DNA of 64,000 nucleotides from Streptosporangium sp. NBC_01755 (GCF_035917995.1 NZ_CP109131.1:62001-126000), one strand, 5' to 3'; positions 44,374 through 56,744 are shown, counted from the stretch's first letter. Numbers and translations are program-made. Notes: generated by a model from the sequence alone, not told the origin.

Positions 44374-47300
44374 GTGGAGGCCCCCCGTGGTCTGGCCACT
44401 CCCCCCACGGCGCGCGAGTTCCAGGAGGCCGCCCGCTCCTTCAGCGGCGGCACGGCGGGCGCGGCGGCGACCGTCGGCGCCGAGCCGGCCCCCGAGGAGC
44501 CGGGCGCGGTCAGGCGCGACTGGCTGGTCGTGCACTACCAGCGCGAGGACTACGACGGCTGGGGCCTGCACGTCTGGGGCGATGTCGAGAACCCCACCGA
44601 GTGAGCCGAGCCGCTCAAGCTCACCGGCGAGGACGCCTACGGCCGGTTCGCCTGGATCAAGCTCAAGCCCGGAGCGTCCAACGTCGGGATCATCGCCCAC
44701 AAGGGCGACACCAAGGACCTCGGTCCCGACCAGTCGTTCACCCCGGCGCTCCAGCCGGAGGCCGCCGTCGTCTCGGGTGTGGCGAAGGTCCACCCGAGCC
44801 GGGCCTCAGCCGAGAATGTGGCGATCCTGCACTACAACCGTCCCGACGGGAAATATGAAGGCTGGGGACTGCACCTTTGGGGTGACGTGGCCCAGCCCAC
44901 CGAGTGGGCCACCCCGCTCCAGCCCGCGGGCGAAGACGCCTTCGGCGTTCACTTCCGCGTCCCCCTGACCGAGGGGGCCAAGAACGTGAGCTACATCATC
45001 CACAAGGGCGACGAGAAGGACCTGCCCGACAACCAGGCGCTGGACCTGGTGGCGACCGGCCACGAGGCCTGGCGGACCGCGGCCACCGAGGGCCACCTGC
45101 TGCCACAGCCGGCGGCACGCGGCGCGGACGCCGACCTGTCGAAGTCCTCGGCGCACTGGATCGACCGTGGCACCGTCGCCTGGAAGGTCGAGCCGTCCTC
45201 CTCGCTCCGTCACTCCCTGGCCTTCTCCAAGAAGGGTGACATCACCTACGCCAAGGGCGACCTAACCGGCGACATCCGGATCATTCGCCTCCTTCCGGGA
45301 GCGCTCACCGAGGCGCAGAAGGCGAAGTGGCCGCACCTGGCCGGGCACGCCGCGTTCACGATCGACCCGCGCGACGCCGACCTCGCCGGGAAGGCGTCGC
45401 GCGGCCAGGTCGTGGCCGTCGAGCGCGACGCCTCGGGCGCGCTGCTGGCCGCCACCGGCGTGCAGCTGCCCGGCGTGCTCGACGACCTGCACGCCAAGGC
45501 GGTGACCGCCGACCTCGGCCCCTCGTGGAGCGGCGGCACGCCCAGGCTGTCGGTCTGGGCGCCGACGGCGTGCAAGGTCGAGCTGGCGCTCCACCGCGCC
45601 CCCTCCGGCGGGACCCGCACCGTCCACGCCATGCGGCGCGACAACGGCACCGGCGTCTGGTCGGTCAGCGGGCAGCAGGGCTGGAAGGACCGCTACTACA
45701 CCTTCCTGGTCACGGTCTACGTGCCCGCCGAGGGCAAGGTCGTCACCAACGAGGTGACCGACCCCTACAGCCTGTCGCTGGCCGCCGGCTCGGGCCGCAG
45801 CCAGCTGGTCGACCTGTCCGACCGCTCCCTGCGGCCCGACGGCTGGTCGTCACTGGCCAAGCCCAAGGCGGTGCCGCAGGAGAAGTCGTCGATCTACGAG
45901 CTGCACGTACGCGACTTCTCCGCCTCCGACACGACGGTCCCCGCTTCCAGGCGCGGTACCTACTCCGCGTTCACCGGCGACTCGGCGGGAATGAAGGAGC
46001 TGCGCGGGCTGGCCAAGGACGGCCTGACCCACGTGCACCTGCTGCCCGTCTTCGACATCGCGACGGTCCCCGAGCGCAGGGCGGAGCGGACCGAACCCGG
46101 CTGCGACCTGGCCTCGATGCCCCCCGACTCCGAGGAGCAGCAGGCCTGCGTCGCGCGCACCGCGGCAGGGGACTCCTTCAACTGGGGATACGACCCGCTG
46201 CACTACACGGTGCCCGAGGGCTCCTACGCCACCGACCCCGAGGGGTCGTCGCGGATCAGGGAGTTCCGGAGCATGGTCGGCGGGCTGAACGGGGCGGGGC
46301 TGCGGGTGGTGATGGACGTGGTCTACAACCACACCCACGCCGCCGGCCAGGATCCGACCTCGGTGCTCGACCGGATCGTGCCCGGCTACTACCACCGGCT
46401 GCTCGACGACGGCACCGTGGCCAGCTCCACCTGCTGCGCCAACACCGCGCCCGAGCACGCCATGATGGGCAAACTCGTCGTCGACTCCGTCGTCACCTGG
46501 GCCCGCGAGTACAAGGTGGACGGCTTCAGGTTCGACCTGATGGGCCACCACCCCAAGGCGAACATGCTCGCGGTCCGCGCCGCACTGGACAGGCTGACCG
46601 TGGCCCGCGACGGCGTGGACGGGAAGTCGATCATCCTGTACGGGGAGGGCTGGAACTTCGGCGAGGTCGCCGACGACGCCCGCTTCGAGCAGGCCACCCA
46701 GGCCAACATGGCGGGCACCGGGATAGGCACCTTCAGCGACCGGCTCCGTGACGCGGTGCGCGGCGGCAGCCCGTTCGACCCCGACCCGCGGGTCCAGGGC
46801 TTCGGTTCCGGGCTGGCCGGGGCGCCCAACGGGTCACCGGCCAACGGCGACGAGGCCCAGCAGCGGGCCCGGCTGCTCTGCTACCAGGATCTGATCAAGG
46901 TCGGGCTGGCCGGCAACCTCCGCGACTACACCTTCACCGCCTCCAGCGGCAAGGAGGTCAAGGGCTCACAGGTCGGCTACAACGGCTCCCCCGCCGGATA
47001 CACCGCCTCGCCGGGTGAGGTCGTCACCTACATCGACGCCCACGACAACGAGACACTGTTCGACGCGCTGGCCTACAAGCTGCCACAGGCCACGACCATG
47101 GCCGACCGGGTGCGCATGCAGTCGCTCTCGCTGGCCACGGCCGTGCTCGGGCAGGGCACCTCGTTCGTGCACGCCGGCAGCGAGCGGCTCCGCTCCAAGT
47201 CGCTGGATCGCAACTCCTACGACTCCGGCGACTGGTTCAACCGGCTGCTGTGGGACTGCTCCGCGGGTAACGGCTTCGGCGCCGGGCTCCCCCCGAAGGC

Positions 47301-47751
47301 CGACAACGAGGACAAGTGGCAGTACGCGAGGCCGCTGCTCGCCGACCCGGCGTTGAAGCCGGACTGCGCGGCGATCGGCGCGGCCCGCGCCCGCTACGGC
47401 GAGCTGCTGAAGATCCGATCGTCCTCACCGGTGTTCGGCCTGGGCAGCCTGGCCGAGGTGCAGAAGCGCCTGACCTTCCCGACCAGCGGCACCTCGGAGA
47501 CCCCGGGTGTCGTGACCATGCACCTGGACGCCTCGGGGATCGACCCGCGTTGGAAGTCGATCACCGTCGTCTTCAACGCGACCCCCGAGGCTCGGCCGCA
47601 GACCGTCGCCGCGCTGAAGGGCACCCAGGTGACGCTCCACCCCGTCCAGACGGCCGGCGACGACGCCGTCGTGAAGCAGTCGACGTTCGATCCCGCCACG
47701 GGCACGCTGACGGTCCCGGCACGCACCGTCGCCGTCTTCGTCCAGCCCTGA
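44374..47751 (+). pseudogene. Pullulanase-type GH13 enzyme, lacking signal peptide and with an in-frame stop
   Basis: Two N-terminal CBM41-type units (YDGWGLHVWGDVENPTE and YEGWGLHLWGDVAQPTEW), a CBM48-like region, and a full GH13_14 pullulanase domain: YNWGYDPLHYTVPEGSYATD, VDGFRFDLMGHH (nucleophile), ILYGEGWNFGE (acid/base), DAHDNETLFD. In the first CBM41 the Trp codon after PTE has become TGA (44602-44604). The second copy reads TGG there. The secretion signal expected before residue 1 is missing. A frame from GTG 44779 (990 residues) is open, but the GTG is internal to CBM41. If expressed it would be cytoplasmic. Catalytic residues are intact. Confidence 0.82.
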
Positions 47752-47773
47752 CCCCCGCATACCCCGGAAAGAC

Positions 47774-47807
47774 GGCCGGGCCAGGTGTTGCAGCACCCGG
47801 CCCGGCC
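47774..47807 (+). terminator. Hairpin terminator after the pullulanase gene
   Basis: GGCCGGGCC pairs with GGCCCGGCC, extended by GGTG/CACC around the loop. Confidence 0.8.
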
Positions 47808-47843
47808 AAGGAACCCGTCCATCGATCCTGGAGGCCCCCACCC

Positions 47844-48422
47844 ATGAAACCCTACAGAGCCGTCGTTGCCACCACGTTAAGCGCGCTGGCAGGCGCCGCG
47901 GTCGTGGTGCCCGTCGCGCTGAGCACCCCCGCCCAGGCGGCACCGCCCACCCCCGGCCCGATCGTCAAGCTGTGGAACTGGAACTGGAACTCCGTCGCCA
48001 GGGAGTGCACCGACGTCCTCGGCCCCGCCGGATACGCCGCCGTGCAGGTCTCCCCGCCGAGCGACTCGACGTCCAAGGGCTGCTCGGTCTGGTGGGACAT
48101 CTACCAGCCCGCCCGCCACACCCTCACCAGCAAGTTCGGTGACGAGAACGCGTTCAGGAACATGGTGAACGCCTGTCACGCGGCGGGCGTCAAGGTCCAC
48201 GCCGACGCCGTCGTCAACCACATGACCGGCCAGGGCAGCAGCAGCTACGGCGGCTACGGCTTCGGCACGTACGACTACCCGGGGCTCTACTCCTCCGCCG
48301 ACTTCCACTCCCCCGTCTGCGGGATCAACAACTCCGACTACACCCCTGGTGCCCCTGTCCGTCATCGCCCTGCTGGGAGCCGGGTGATCCCGGGGTGCTC
48401 TCTTCGCGGGATCATGCCATGA
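47844..48422 (+). pseudogene. Secreted alpha-amylase, truncated after the first third
   Basis: ATG 47844 has TGGAGG upstream. A signal peptide ends at AQA. GH13_32 features follow: LWNWNWNSVARECTDVLGPA, GYAAVQVSPP and the region I VHADAVVNHMTG. Similarity ends near NNSDYT (about 48345). The frame then reads PGAPVRHRPAG and stops at 48422. Nucleophile, acid/base and transition-state residues are all lost. The break coincides with the left border of a lower-GC two-gene module. Confidence 0.85.
48385..48414. terminator. Hairpin at the border between the amylase remnant and the ATPase/DUF4276 module
   Basis: TGATCCCG pairs with CGGGATCA across 14 nt. It may end transcription of the minus-strand module or mark an insertion border. 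Confidence 0.45.
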
Positions 48423-48440
48423 GACCCGTACCGGGCGGCT

Positions 48441-49079
48441 TCACTTCCACTGCTCGACAACCGCGTCGACATCCGCCACCAACCGCTTCCAGCTCGGCAA
48501 CCTGGAGACCGGTCCCGCGCAGTCCAACCGCTCCAGGAGTTGACGGCGGTGCTGGAAGAACCGCTTCGTGACACGGTCATGGCGCCGCCCCACCACATCT
48601 GCTGCCGTGATGAGGCACTGTTGGAGCATCTGCTTGGGGTCGGCCACTCCTTCAACCTCATGAACCCGGGGAAGCCGGAGATCATGCCGTCCTCGCGGGT
48701 TACCCGCCACCTGGCGTATCCCATCCTCATCCAGAAGCAACCATGCCTCGGTCATACGCACCGGTATCACCGGAACAACCGAGGAGACCACCCCCGCTTC
48801 CCGAACCGCCTTTTCGATCTCGGTCCGGCGGATCTCATGTCCGACGTTGTCGGAATCACGATGCACGACAACAAGATCAACGGGATCTCGCAGCAGCTTC
48901 ATACCTGCGGTGACCCGTGACCTGACATCTTTGGGAATCTTGCCGAGAAGCGAGAAGTCCGGTTTGCTCAACCTGAGCGTCACGCCTCTGTCAACGAACA
49001 GTGCCTCCACAAGGTCGGCCAGTGGCAGATCGGAGCTTCCCTCAGCTATGAAAAGGCCGGCGAAGGACCGCGCGTTCAT
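48441..49079 (-). CDS. DUF4276 (TOPRIM-like) protein, partner of an AAA ATPase
   Basis: 212 residues from ATG 49079, coupled to the ATPase stop by ATGA (49076-49079). An upstream in-frame start inside the ATPase gene is rejected. TOPRIM-type acidic residues are visible: Glu in LFIAEGSSD near the start and the D-x-D in VVVHRDSDN. The segment MTEAWLLLDEDGIR is typical of DUF4276 proteins. Proteins of this class pair with OLD/RecF-like ATPases in anti-phage modules. A nuclease role is likely but not shown. GC is below that of neighbours. Confidence 0.75.
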   Translation of the reverse strand: MNARSFAGLFIAEGSSDLPLADLVEALFVDRGVTLRLSKPDFSLLGKIPKDVRSRVTAGMKLLRDPVDLVVVHRDSDNVGHEIRRTEIEKAVREAGVVSSVVPVIPVRMTEAWLLLDEDGIRQVAGNPRGRHDLRLPRVHEVEGVADPKQMLQQCLITAADVVGRRHDRVTKRFFQHRRQLLERLDCAGPVSRLPSWKRLVADVDAVVEQWK

Positions 49080-50503
49080 CCGGCGATGTCCAGTGGCAGG
49101 CGCAGTTGAGCCCCGGGAGGCGCGACAAGATAGGCGACCACATCGGCCTCGGAGAAGGATGGTTCGCCCGCTACCGCTCTCCATGACCCGCTGAAGGGGG
49201 TGAGGGAGAGCGCAGAGGTGACCACCCCGTCCGGATTGCGCAGCAAACGCCCTTCGGCAAGGAGCAGGTCCGCCGGATCACACAGCTGCACGACGCCTGG
49301 AGCGTGCGTGTTGATGATCACTTGTCGGAAGGGATTCGCAGCGTCGGGAGTTTCCCTCGGATCCACCGCCAGATCCCGCACCAGATCCACCATGGCCGGA
49401 AGATTAGCGGGGTGAATGCCGTTCTCGGGCTCCTCCATGCAAATAAGCCCGGTAACCGTCGGATCCTCAAGCAGCACACAGAGCGCCAGGAAGCGCAGAG
49501 TTCCTTCGGAGAGCGCCCTCGCCGGCAGTTGGAGACCGCCTCTCTCTTGCAGGAAGAGCGTGAAGACCTCGCGGACCGGGTCGGGTTGGACGCGGAGGCT
49601 TTCCACCCCGACGGCGGCGAGGTCGGACAGGCGATCGGCGACCTGCGCGTAGACGGCTTCGGCATCCGAGGTTCCGTCCGGGCGTCGGCTCTCAGTGGCG
49701 ATGCGGAAAAGAGTGGCGGCCAGGTGGCGGCCGTCCGCGCCGAGTGATCTTGGGTCTCCGAAACTGTCCGGGGCACGCAGCGCTGACGGTTCCAGGGCCA
49801 GCCGACGCCAGCTCTGCATTTCACGGCGTGCCGCCAGAATCGTCGGGTAGTCGTTCGTGGTCACCGTACTGAGAACTGTCCGACCGGCTCGAACCGCGGC
49901 TCGCGGCTGCGGCTTGCCGAAGCTTCCGCCATCGCCGTGGACATTGATAACGGTGCCACTCTCCCGTTTCTCTGTGGAGAGAAAAGCCCCGCCTCGGCGC
50001 TGGCCCATGACCACGGCGTTCCTGAAGTTCTTCGCGCTGTGTGCGAAGCGAAGATGCCTGGCCGCCTCTCCCCTGTTGATGTGGCGAAGTTCCTCCCGGG
50101 CCAGAACCAGCCGGCCTACGCTGCTCTCCCCCTCAGGAGACGCGTATTCCAGCTCAAGCTCATAGCGCAGAAACGTCGTCGTCGGTTTGGCCGATGCCCC
50201 GAGGTCGTCCTCCACCTCTGCGGGGACGATCATCTCCGCAGCCAGCGAGATGTGTCGCGGATGGTCCCTGTATCCGTCCCAGAAGAGGTCCCTCGGATCC
50301 CCGCCACGGATCCCCGACGCTCCACGAACCCTTTGTGAGGCCTCGATCAGAGTGTCCGTGGCCAAATAGGACAGGAATTCGACAGCGTCGAACACATTCG
50401 ACTTGCCTATGCCGTTCGCACCAGCGATACAGGTGAACGGGCCGAAATCCACCTGAACGTCCAGCAGGTTCTTGAATCCCCGCACCTCAAGCCGGGTCAA
50501 CAC
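49076..50503 (-). CDS. AAA/ABC-type (OLD/RecF-like) ATPase
   Basis: 475 residues. N-terminus MLTRLEVRGFKNLLDVQV, Walker A AGANGIGKSNVFDAV, an insertion of about 250 residues, then the ABC-like signature ALSEGTLRFLALCV, Walker B GLICMEEPENGIHP and the H-loop VIINTHAPGV. This is the AAA_21-type arrangement that senses invaders or DNA ends in many two-gene defence systems. It is the first gene of the pair with DUF4276. No toxin-antitoxin or methylase gene is beside it. The 267 bp upstream hold no gene. Confidence 0.88.
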   Translation of the reverse strand: MLTRLEVRGFKNLLDVQVDFGPFTCIAGANGIGKSNVFDAVEFLSYLATDTLIEASQRVRGASGIRGGDPRDLFWDGYRDHPRHISLAAEMIVPAEVEDDLGASAKPTTTFLRYELELEYASPEGESSVGRLVLAREELRHINRGEAARHLRFAHSAKNFRNAVVMGQRRGGAFLSTEKRESGTVINVHGDGGSFGKPQPRAAVRAGRTVLSTVTTNDYPTILAARREMQSWRRLALEPSALRAPDSFGDPRSLGADGRHLAATLFRIATESRRPDGTSDAEAVYAQVADRLSDLAAVGVESLRVQPDPVREVFTLFLQERGGLQLPARALSEGTLRFLALCVLLEDPTVTGLICMEEPENGIHPANLPAMVDLVRDLAVDPRETPDAANPFRQVIINTHAPGVVQLCDPADLLLAEGRLLRNPDGVVTSALSLTPFSGSWRAVAGEPSFSEADVVAYLVAPPGAQLRLPLDIAG

Positions 50504-50770
50504 GTGACATCACCACCGATCAGTACCGCACCGTTACGGCCACTCATCTGCATCATCCTCGGCTTCGCGTCTTCACAAGCCGCAGCGACGCACATCCGAG
50601 CCGAGCCGAACGCGTCTCGGCTTGCCGCTGCTTCACAGTAGCGTTCCTTCACCGAACTCAGAGGTGCTGATCGAAGTCCGGTACGGAGACGGTCTCGGCC
50701 AGTATCGAAAGCAGCCGGGCCCTGGAGTCGGGTCATAGGAGATCGACCGTGATGTCACGGGCGGCGACCG

Positions 50771-51496
50771 TCAGAGCGTGGGCGCGTTGGCGTCCTGGCT
50801 CACCACGGCGAGCACTCCGTCGATCTCGGAGAGTGCCGTGGTCAGCTCGGTTATCAGGCCGGTGCCGTGCACGGTGAGCCAAAGTGAGACGGTCGCCGGG
50901 GCGCGGTGCTCGCTGCGCTGGTCAATGGAGAGCTCGTCCACGCCGAATCCCCTGCGCGTGCATTCGGCCAGCGCCAGCCGGAGCACGCCCCGCCGGTCGA
51001 GGTAGGTCAGATGGAGCCGCGAGGGTGCGTACCTGGACCGGGGAAGCCGGTCCGCCAACGGGGTGAGAACGAAAACCGTCATGAAATGTCCCACGGTCAC
51101 GGCTACCGCCAGCAGCCACAGTCCCGCCCCCGCCGCCATGCCCACCGCCGCGGTGAGCCAGATCGCCGCGGCGGTGGTGAGACCGCGGACCGCGTCACCG
51201 CGGACGAATATCAGGCCGGCCCCGATGAAGCCGATGCCGGACACGATCTGGGCGGCCACCCGGGACGGGTCCAAAGAGACGTTCGCTCCCAGCACGTCGG
51301 CGAAGCCGTATTTCGACACCAGCATGATCAGGGCGGCGGCGAAGCCGACCAGGGTGTGGGTGCGCAGTCCCGCGCTCTTCTGGCGGATCTCCCGCTCAAG
51401 GCCGATCGCGGCCGAAAGCACGAAGGCCAGGACCAGCTCACCGATCTGCGTCCAGCCCTGTCCTGCCAGGTCACCGAGAGGTGCCAGCGCCACCAC
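50771..51496 (-). CDS. mgtC: MgtC/SapB-family membrane protein
   Basis: 241 residues. Four to five membrane helices form the conserved MgtC domain: AAIGLEREIRQKSAGLRTHT, QIVSGIGFIGAGLIF and VRGLTTAAAIWLTAAVGMAA. A C-terminal ACT-like cytoplasmic domain (about 160-240) follows. MgtC proteins affect magnesium or phosphate homeostasis and inhibit F-ATPase in pathogens. The role in saprophytes is less clear. Confidence 0.9.
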   Translation of the reverse strand: MVALAPLGDLAGQGWTQIGELVLAFVLSAAIGLEREIRQKSAGLRTHTLVGFAAALIMLVSKYGFADVLGANVSLDPSRVAAQIVSGIGFIGAGLIFVRGDAVRGLTTAAAIWLTAAVGMAAGAGLWLLAVAVTVGHFMTVFVLTPLADRLPRSRYAPSRLHLTYLDRRGVLRLALAECTRRGFGVDELSIDQRSEHRAPATVSLWLTVHGTGLITELTTALSEIDGVLAVVSQDANAPTL

Positions 51497-51577
51497 CCCC
51501 AGGTCGGACCGGCAGGTCCGCTCCCGGCCCCTGTCCGCCGGGAAGGGCCGGGCCGCCGCTCGGCATCTCTTTCCTCG

Positions 51578-51859
51578 CTACGCCGTCTCCGCAGCCTGTC
51601 CGGCTTCCCGTAAAAGGGGCGAGAACCGCTGTTCGGTCAGATAGTGACCGATCCCGACGACGAGCACGAGGGGCCATTCGACGACTCCCAACGCGCCCAG
51701 CGCGCCCAGCACGCCGTAGAAGACCAGTCGATCCGGTGGCGGCACGGTCAACGTGCCGATCAGCGGCAGGCTGATGTGCGGTCTCTCTGTCCCGTCCACC
51801 GTCCCGCCCGCCTGGTCACCCGCTCTGCCATCCAGTGCGGCGACGGTTCCCTTGACCAT
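51578..51859 (-). CDS. Small membrane protein
   Basis: 93 residues. Two closely spaced hydrophobic segments (LVFYGVLGALGALGVVEWPL, VLVVGIGHYLTEQ) near residues 45-75. A polar head precedes them. It lies upstream of mgtC on the same strand (82 nt) and may share its transcript. Similar short proteins occur in many actinobacteria without known function. Confidence 0.6.
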   Translation of the reverse strand: MVKGTVAALDGRAGDQAGGTVDGTERPHISLPLIGTLTVPPPDRLVFYGVLGALGALGVVEWPLVLVVGIGHYLTEQRFSPLLREAGQAAETA

Positions 51860-52098
51860 GACAGCCTCCGTGAATCACGACGTACTGTCGCAAATCCCCG
51901 GCCCACGAGGCCTGTAACGCCGTTTGGTGAGAACTTTGCCCCGTCCCGGATCCTCAGCTCCGGGCCAGGCGCCGGATGTGGAAGGCCGGGCCGTCGGCGG
52001 GCAGTGTGACGGTGCGGCGGGAACTTTGCCCGTCCGGTCGGCCCGCGACGCGTCAAGCGGGCTTCACGCGATCGGCGAGAAGCGAGAGTATTGGCGGC

Positions 52099-53058
52099 GT
52101 GAACCGCACCGCTGTACGTCTGGGAGTGCTCCTGCTGGCCGCCGCGGCGGTCGTGGCGGTGCTGATCGCACTGCTGCCACCGTCCTCGCCCGGCACGCGT
52201 GACGGGGCCTCGCAAGCCCCCGCCGTCGCGGTGAAGAAGCTAGGCGGCCGTGACCACGAGCTCACCGTGACCTCCGCCGCGCTCGGCCGCGAGGGCATGG
52301 TCCGGGTCCTGCTGCCCGAGGGGTGGACGCCGGACTCGGGTCCGTGGCCTGTGCTGTACCTGCTGCACGGCTGCTGCCAGTCCGACTACGACACCTGGGT
52401 CACCAAGGGGGAGGCCGCAAGCCTCACCTCGGGCTACCGGGCGATCGTGGTCATCCCCGAGGGCGGCTCCGTCGGCTTCTACTCCGACTGGCGCGACGGC
52501 CCCGGTTGGGAGACCTTCCACCTCACCGAGGTACGACGGATCCTGGAGCGCGACTACGGCGCCGGGGACCGGCGGGCGGTGGCGGGGCTGTCCATGGGCG
52601 GATTCGGGGCGATGTCGTACGCGGCCCGCCATCCCGGCACGTTCCAGGCGGCCGCCTCCTTCTCCGGAGTGCTGCACACCCGCGACGGCAACGGCGGCGT
52701 CGACTGGCTGCTCAACCGGAACGGCGAGGACTCCGCGAAGCTCTGGGGCCCTCCGCGGGACCCCGAGTGGGCCGCCCACAATCCGGCCGATCTCACCGGC
52801 GCGCTGCACGGGGTACGGCTCTTCGTCTCCAGCGGAGACGGCTCCCCCGGCCCGCTGGACGACACCTCCGAGGTACCGGACGAGGGCGAGACCGCCCTGC
52901 TCGGCCAGGCCGTGACCTTCGTCGAGCGGGCCAGGGCCAACGGCGCCGACGTGACCGCCGACTTCTACGGGCCCGGCACCCACAGCTGGCCCTACTGGCG
53001 CCGCGGCCTCGAACGCGCGCTTCCCATGCTCATGGGTTCCATCGGCGCCGCCCCCTGA
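52099..53058 (+). CDS. Exported esterase (antigen-85/esterase-D-like alpha/beta hydrolase)
   Basis: 319 residues from GTG 52099. A signal anchor LGVLLLAAAAVVAVLIALLP is followed by an alpha/beta-hydrolase domain. Motifs: VLYLLHGCCQSDYDTW (oxyanion region), the nucleophile in AGLSMGGFGAMSYAA, and the catalytic His in GTHSWPYWRR. It would hydrolyse or transfer esters outside the membrane. Mycolyl transfer is unlikely without mycolic acids. The start is uncertain because no strong ribosome site is present. Confidence 0.85.
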   Translation: MNRTAVRLGVLLLAAAAVVAVLIALLPPSSPGTRDGASQAPAVAVKKLGGRDHELTVTSAALGREGMVRVLLPEGWTPDSGPWPVLYLLHGCCQSDYDTWVTKGEAASLTSGYRAIVVIPEGGSVGFYSDWRDGPGWETFHLTEVRRILERDYGAGDRRAVAGLSMGGFGAMSYAARHPGTFQAAASFSGVLHTRDGNGGVDWLLNRNGEDSAKLWGPPRDPEWAAHNPADLTGALHGVRLFVSSGDGSPGPLDDTSEVPDEGETALLGQAVTFVERARANGADVTADFYGPGTHSWPYWRRGLERALPMLMGSIGAAP

Positions 53059-53449
53059 CGATCCGCTCCGTTCGGGGAGGACACGAGCGCTGGTAGGGGG
53101 TCGAGGAACATCCGACCGAAAAAGGGCGACGACCTGTTCGAGGCCGTCCAGCACCTGTGCCGGACGGCGGACCGGCTGAAAATCCGCCTGCTGTTTCGCG
53201 CGTCCCCCTCTACACGAAGCAGCCCGTTATCTGCGACAACGCCCGTACCACCAGTTTCCGCGTGGATGCTCCTCAGCCCCCTGGTACGCCCCGGAGCGGG
53301 GCGTACCCGCGCGGGGCCCGGGGGCGCGGAAAGTTAAGACGGACGACTCTGGGCGTTCAGCTCAGGCACCCCTGGCCGGTCACCCTCGTGACTAGGTTCC
53401 TATGACACCCCGGCTCAGGGGCGTTCGCCGTATGTCATGAGGAGTCACC
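53059..53449. other. Promoter region of the nonulosonate operon
   Basis: About 390 bp without a gene. It contains a perfect 11-bp hairpin (GGTACGCCCCG / CGGGGCGTACC, loop GAG) at 53283-53307, which could be the esterase terminator or an attenuator, and G-rich DNA after it. Confidence 0.45.
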
Positions 53450-55509
<2,060 letters not shown>

Positions 55510-55510
<1 letters not shown>

Positions 55511-55662
55511 ATTGCGACGCTAACGCGTCGCGGTTCGGCCGCTCTTATCCGGCTCGCGCCGATGGCGACGCTGGCGCGTCGCGGTGAGGCCGCTGGGACC
55601 CGGCTCGTGCCGATGGCGACGCTGGCGCGTCGCGGTGAGGCCGCTGGGACCCGACTCCTTCC
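55510..55662 (+). repeat. Three 51-bp tandem repeats, each with a conserved hairpin
   Basis: Copies start at 55510 (diverged), 55561 and 55612 (nearly identical). Each contains GCGACGC-N4-GCGTCGC, a perfect 7-bp stem. The loop differs between copies (TAAC or TGGC) while the stem is kept. They follow the nonulosonate fusion gene and precede the GT2 gene. Confidence 0.85.
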
Positions 55663-55814
55663 CTCGTCGAGCGGGGTCGCTCGTTCCTCACGACCCCGCT
55701 CTCCTCAGTCCAGTCGCCGGCGCGGCCTCACGGGTCGTCCCGTCGAGGGGAGGGTGAGGGGGGCTTGGTTCGGGGGGCTTGGTTGGGTCGTCCGAGTTGG
55801 GACGGGAGGCAAAG

Positions 55815-56744
55815 TTGATCAAGTTGTCGGTGGTCGTTCCGGTGCGGGACGCGGAGGAGTACATCGGGGACGCGTTGACATCGCTGGTCAGGAACGCGCG
55901 GCGGGACTTCGAGTTCATCGTGGTGGACGACGGGTCCGTGGACGCTACCGGACAGATCATCGAGGACTTCCGCGAAGCTCTGCCCGGTCTGGTGGTGGTG
56001 CGCAACGACGCGCCGGTCGGACTGGCCGACGCGCGTAACCTCGGGATCTCCCTCGTCTCCGGCCGCTACCTGACGTTCATGGACGGCGACGACTGGCTCG
56101 CCCCCGGATATCTCGGGGACCTGGTCGGAGCGATCGAGCGGCTCGGCTGCGACTTCGTCCGGGTCGACCACGTGCAGGCGGAGGGCCGGAGGCGGACGAT
56201 CCACCGGGCGCCGCTCGCCACCCGCGAGGTGGTGCTGAAGCCGCGCGACCACATCCTGCCCGATCACGCCAGGACGATGGTGGACTACCCGTATGCCTGG
56301 GCGGGGATCTACCGCCGGGACCTCGGCGACCTGCTGACCTTCCCGGGGCACCTGCACACCGCCGAGGACAGGCCGTGGATCTGGCGGCTGCACCGCGACG
56401 CGGGTTCGTTCGCGGTGGTGTCGCTGGCCGGGCTGTTCTACCGGCGGATGGTGACAGGCTCGCTGACGCGGATCGGCGACGCCAGGCAGTTGCACTTCTT
56501 CGACGCCTTCGACCTGGTCTTCGCGGACCTGGAGGAGGAGTTCATGCCCAAGGCGGTGCGCACCTTCCGCGCGCTGCTGGCCCACCATCTGGAGCTGAGT
56601 GAGCGGTTCTCCCCCGAGCTCCGTACCCGCTTCGAGGAGCGCGGCGCCGCGGCCCTGAGGCGGCTCCCCGCCGACCTGCTCGCCGGGACCACCCTGGACG
56701 CCGAACGCGATCAGATCCTGCTCGGCCTCCTGGAGCACCGATGA
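55815..56744 (+). CDS. Family 2 glycosyltransferase
   Basis: 309 residues from TTG 55815, placed by GGGAGG five bases upstream. A 36-nt longer frame from 55779 lacks such a site. GT-A fold: LSVVVPVRDAEEYIGDALTS, FIVVDDGSVDATG, ADARNLGISLVSGRYLTFMD and DGDDW (metal-binding acidic motif). The C-terminal third is helical. It probably adds a sugar in the same glycopolymer as the nonulosonate. It is coupled by ATGA to the next gene. Confidence 0.9.
   Translation: MIKLSVVVPVRDAEEYIGDALTSLVRNARRDFEFIVVDDGSVDATGQIIEDFREALPGLVVVRNDAPVGLADARNLGISLVSGRYLTFMDGDDWLAPGYLGDLVGAIERLGCDFVRVDHVQAEGRRRTIHRAPLATREVVLKPRDHILPDHARTMVDYPYAWAGIYRRDLGDLLTFPGHLHTAEDRPWIWRLHRDAGSFAVVSLAGLFYRRMVTGSLTRIGDARQLHFFDAFDLVFADLEEEFMPKAVRTFRALLAHHLELSERFSPELRTRFEERGAAALRRLPADLLAGTTLDAERDQILLGLLEHR

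Noticed and set aside
44779..47751. Pullulanase gene starting at GTG 44779
   Set aside because: The GTG falls inside the linker between two CBM41 units, with no ribosome site and no signal peptide. It was treated as part of a damaged longer gene.
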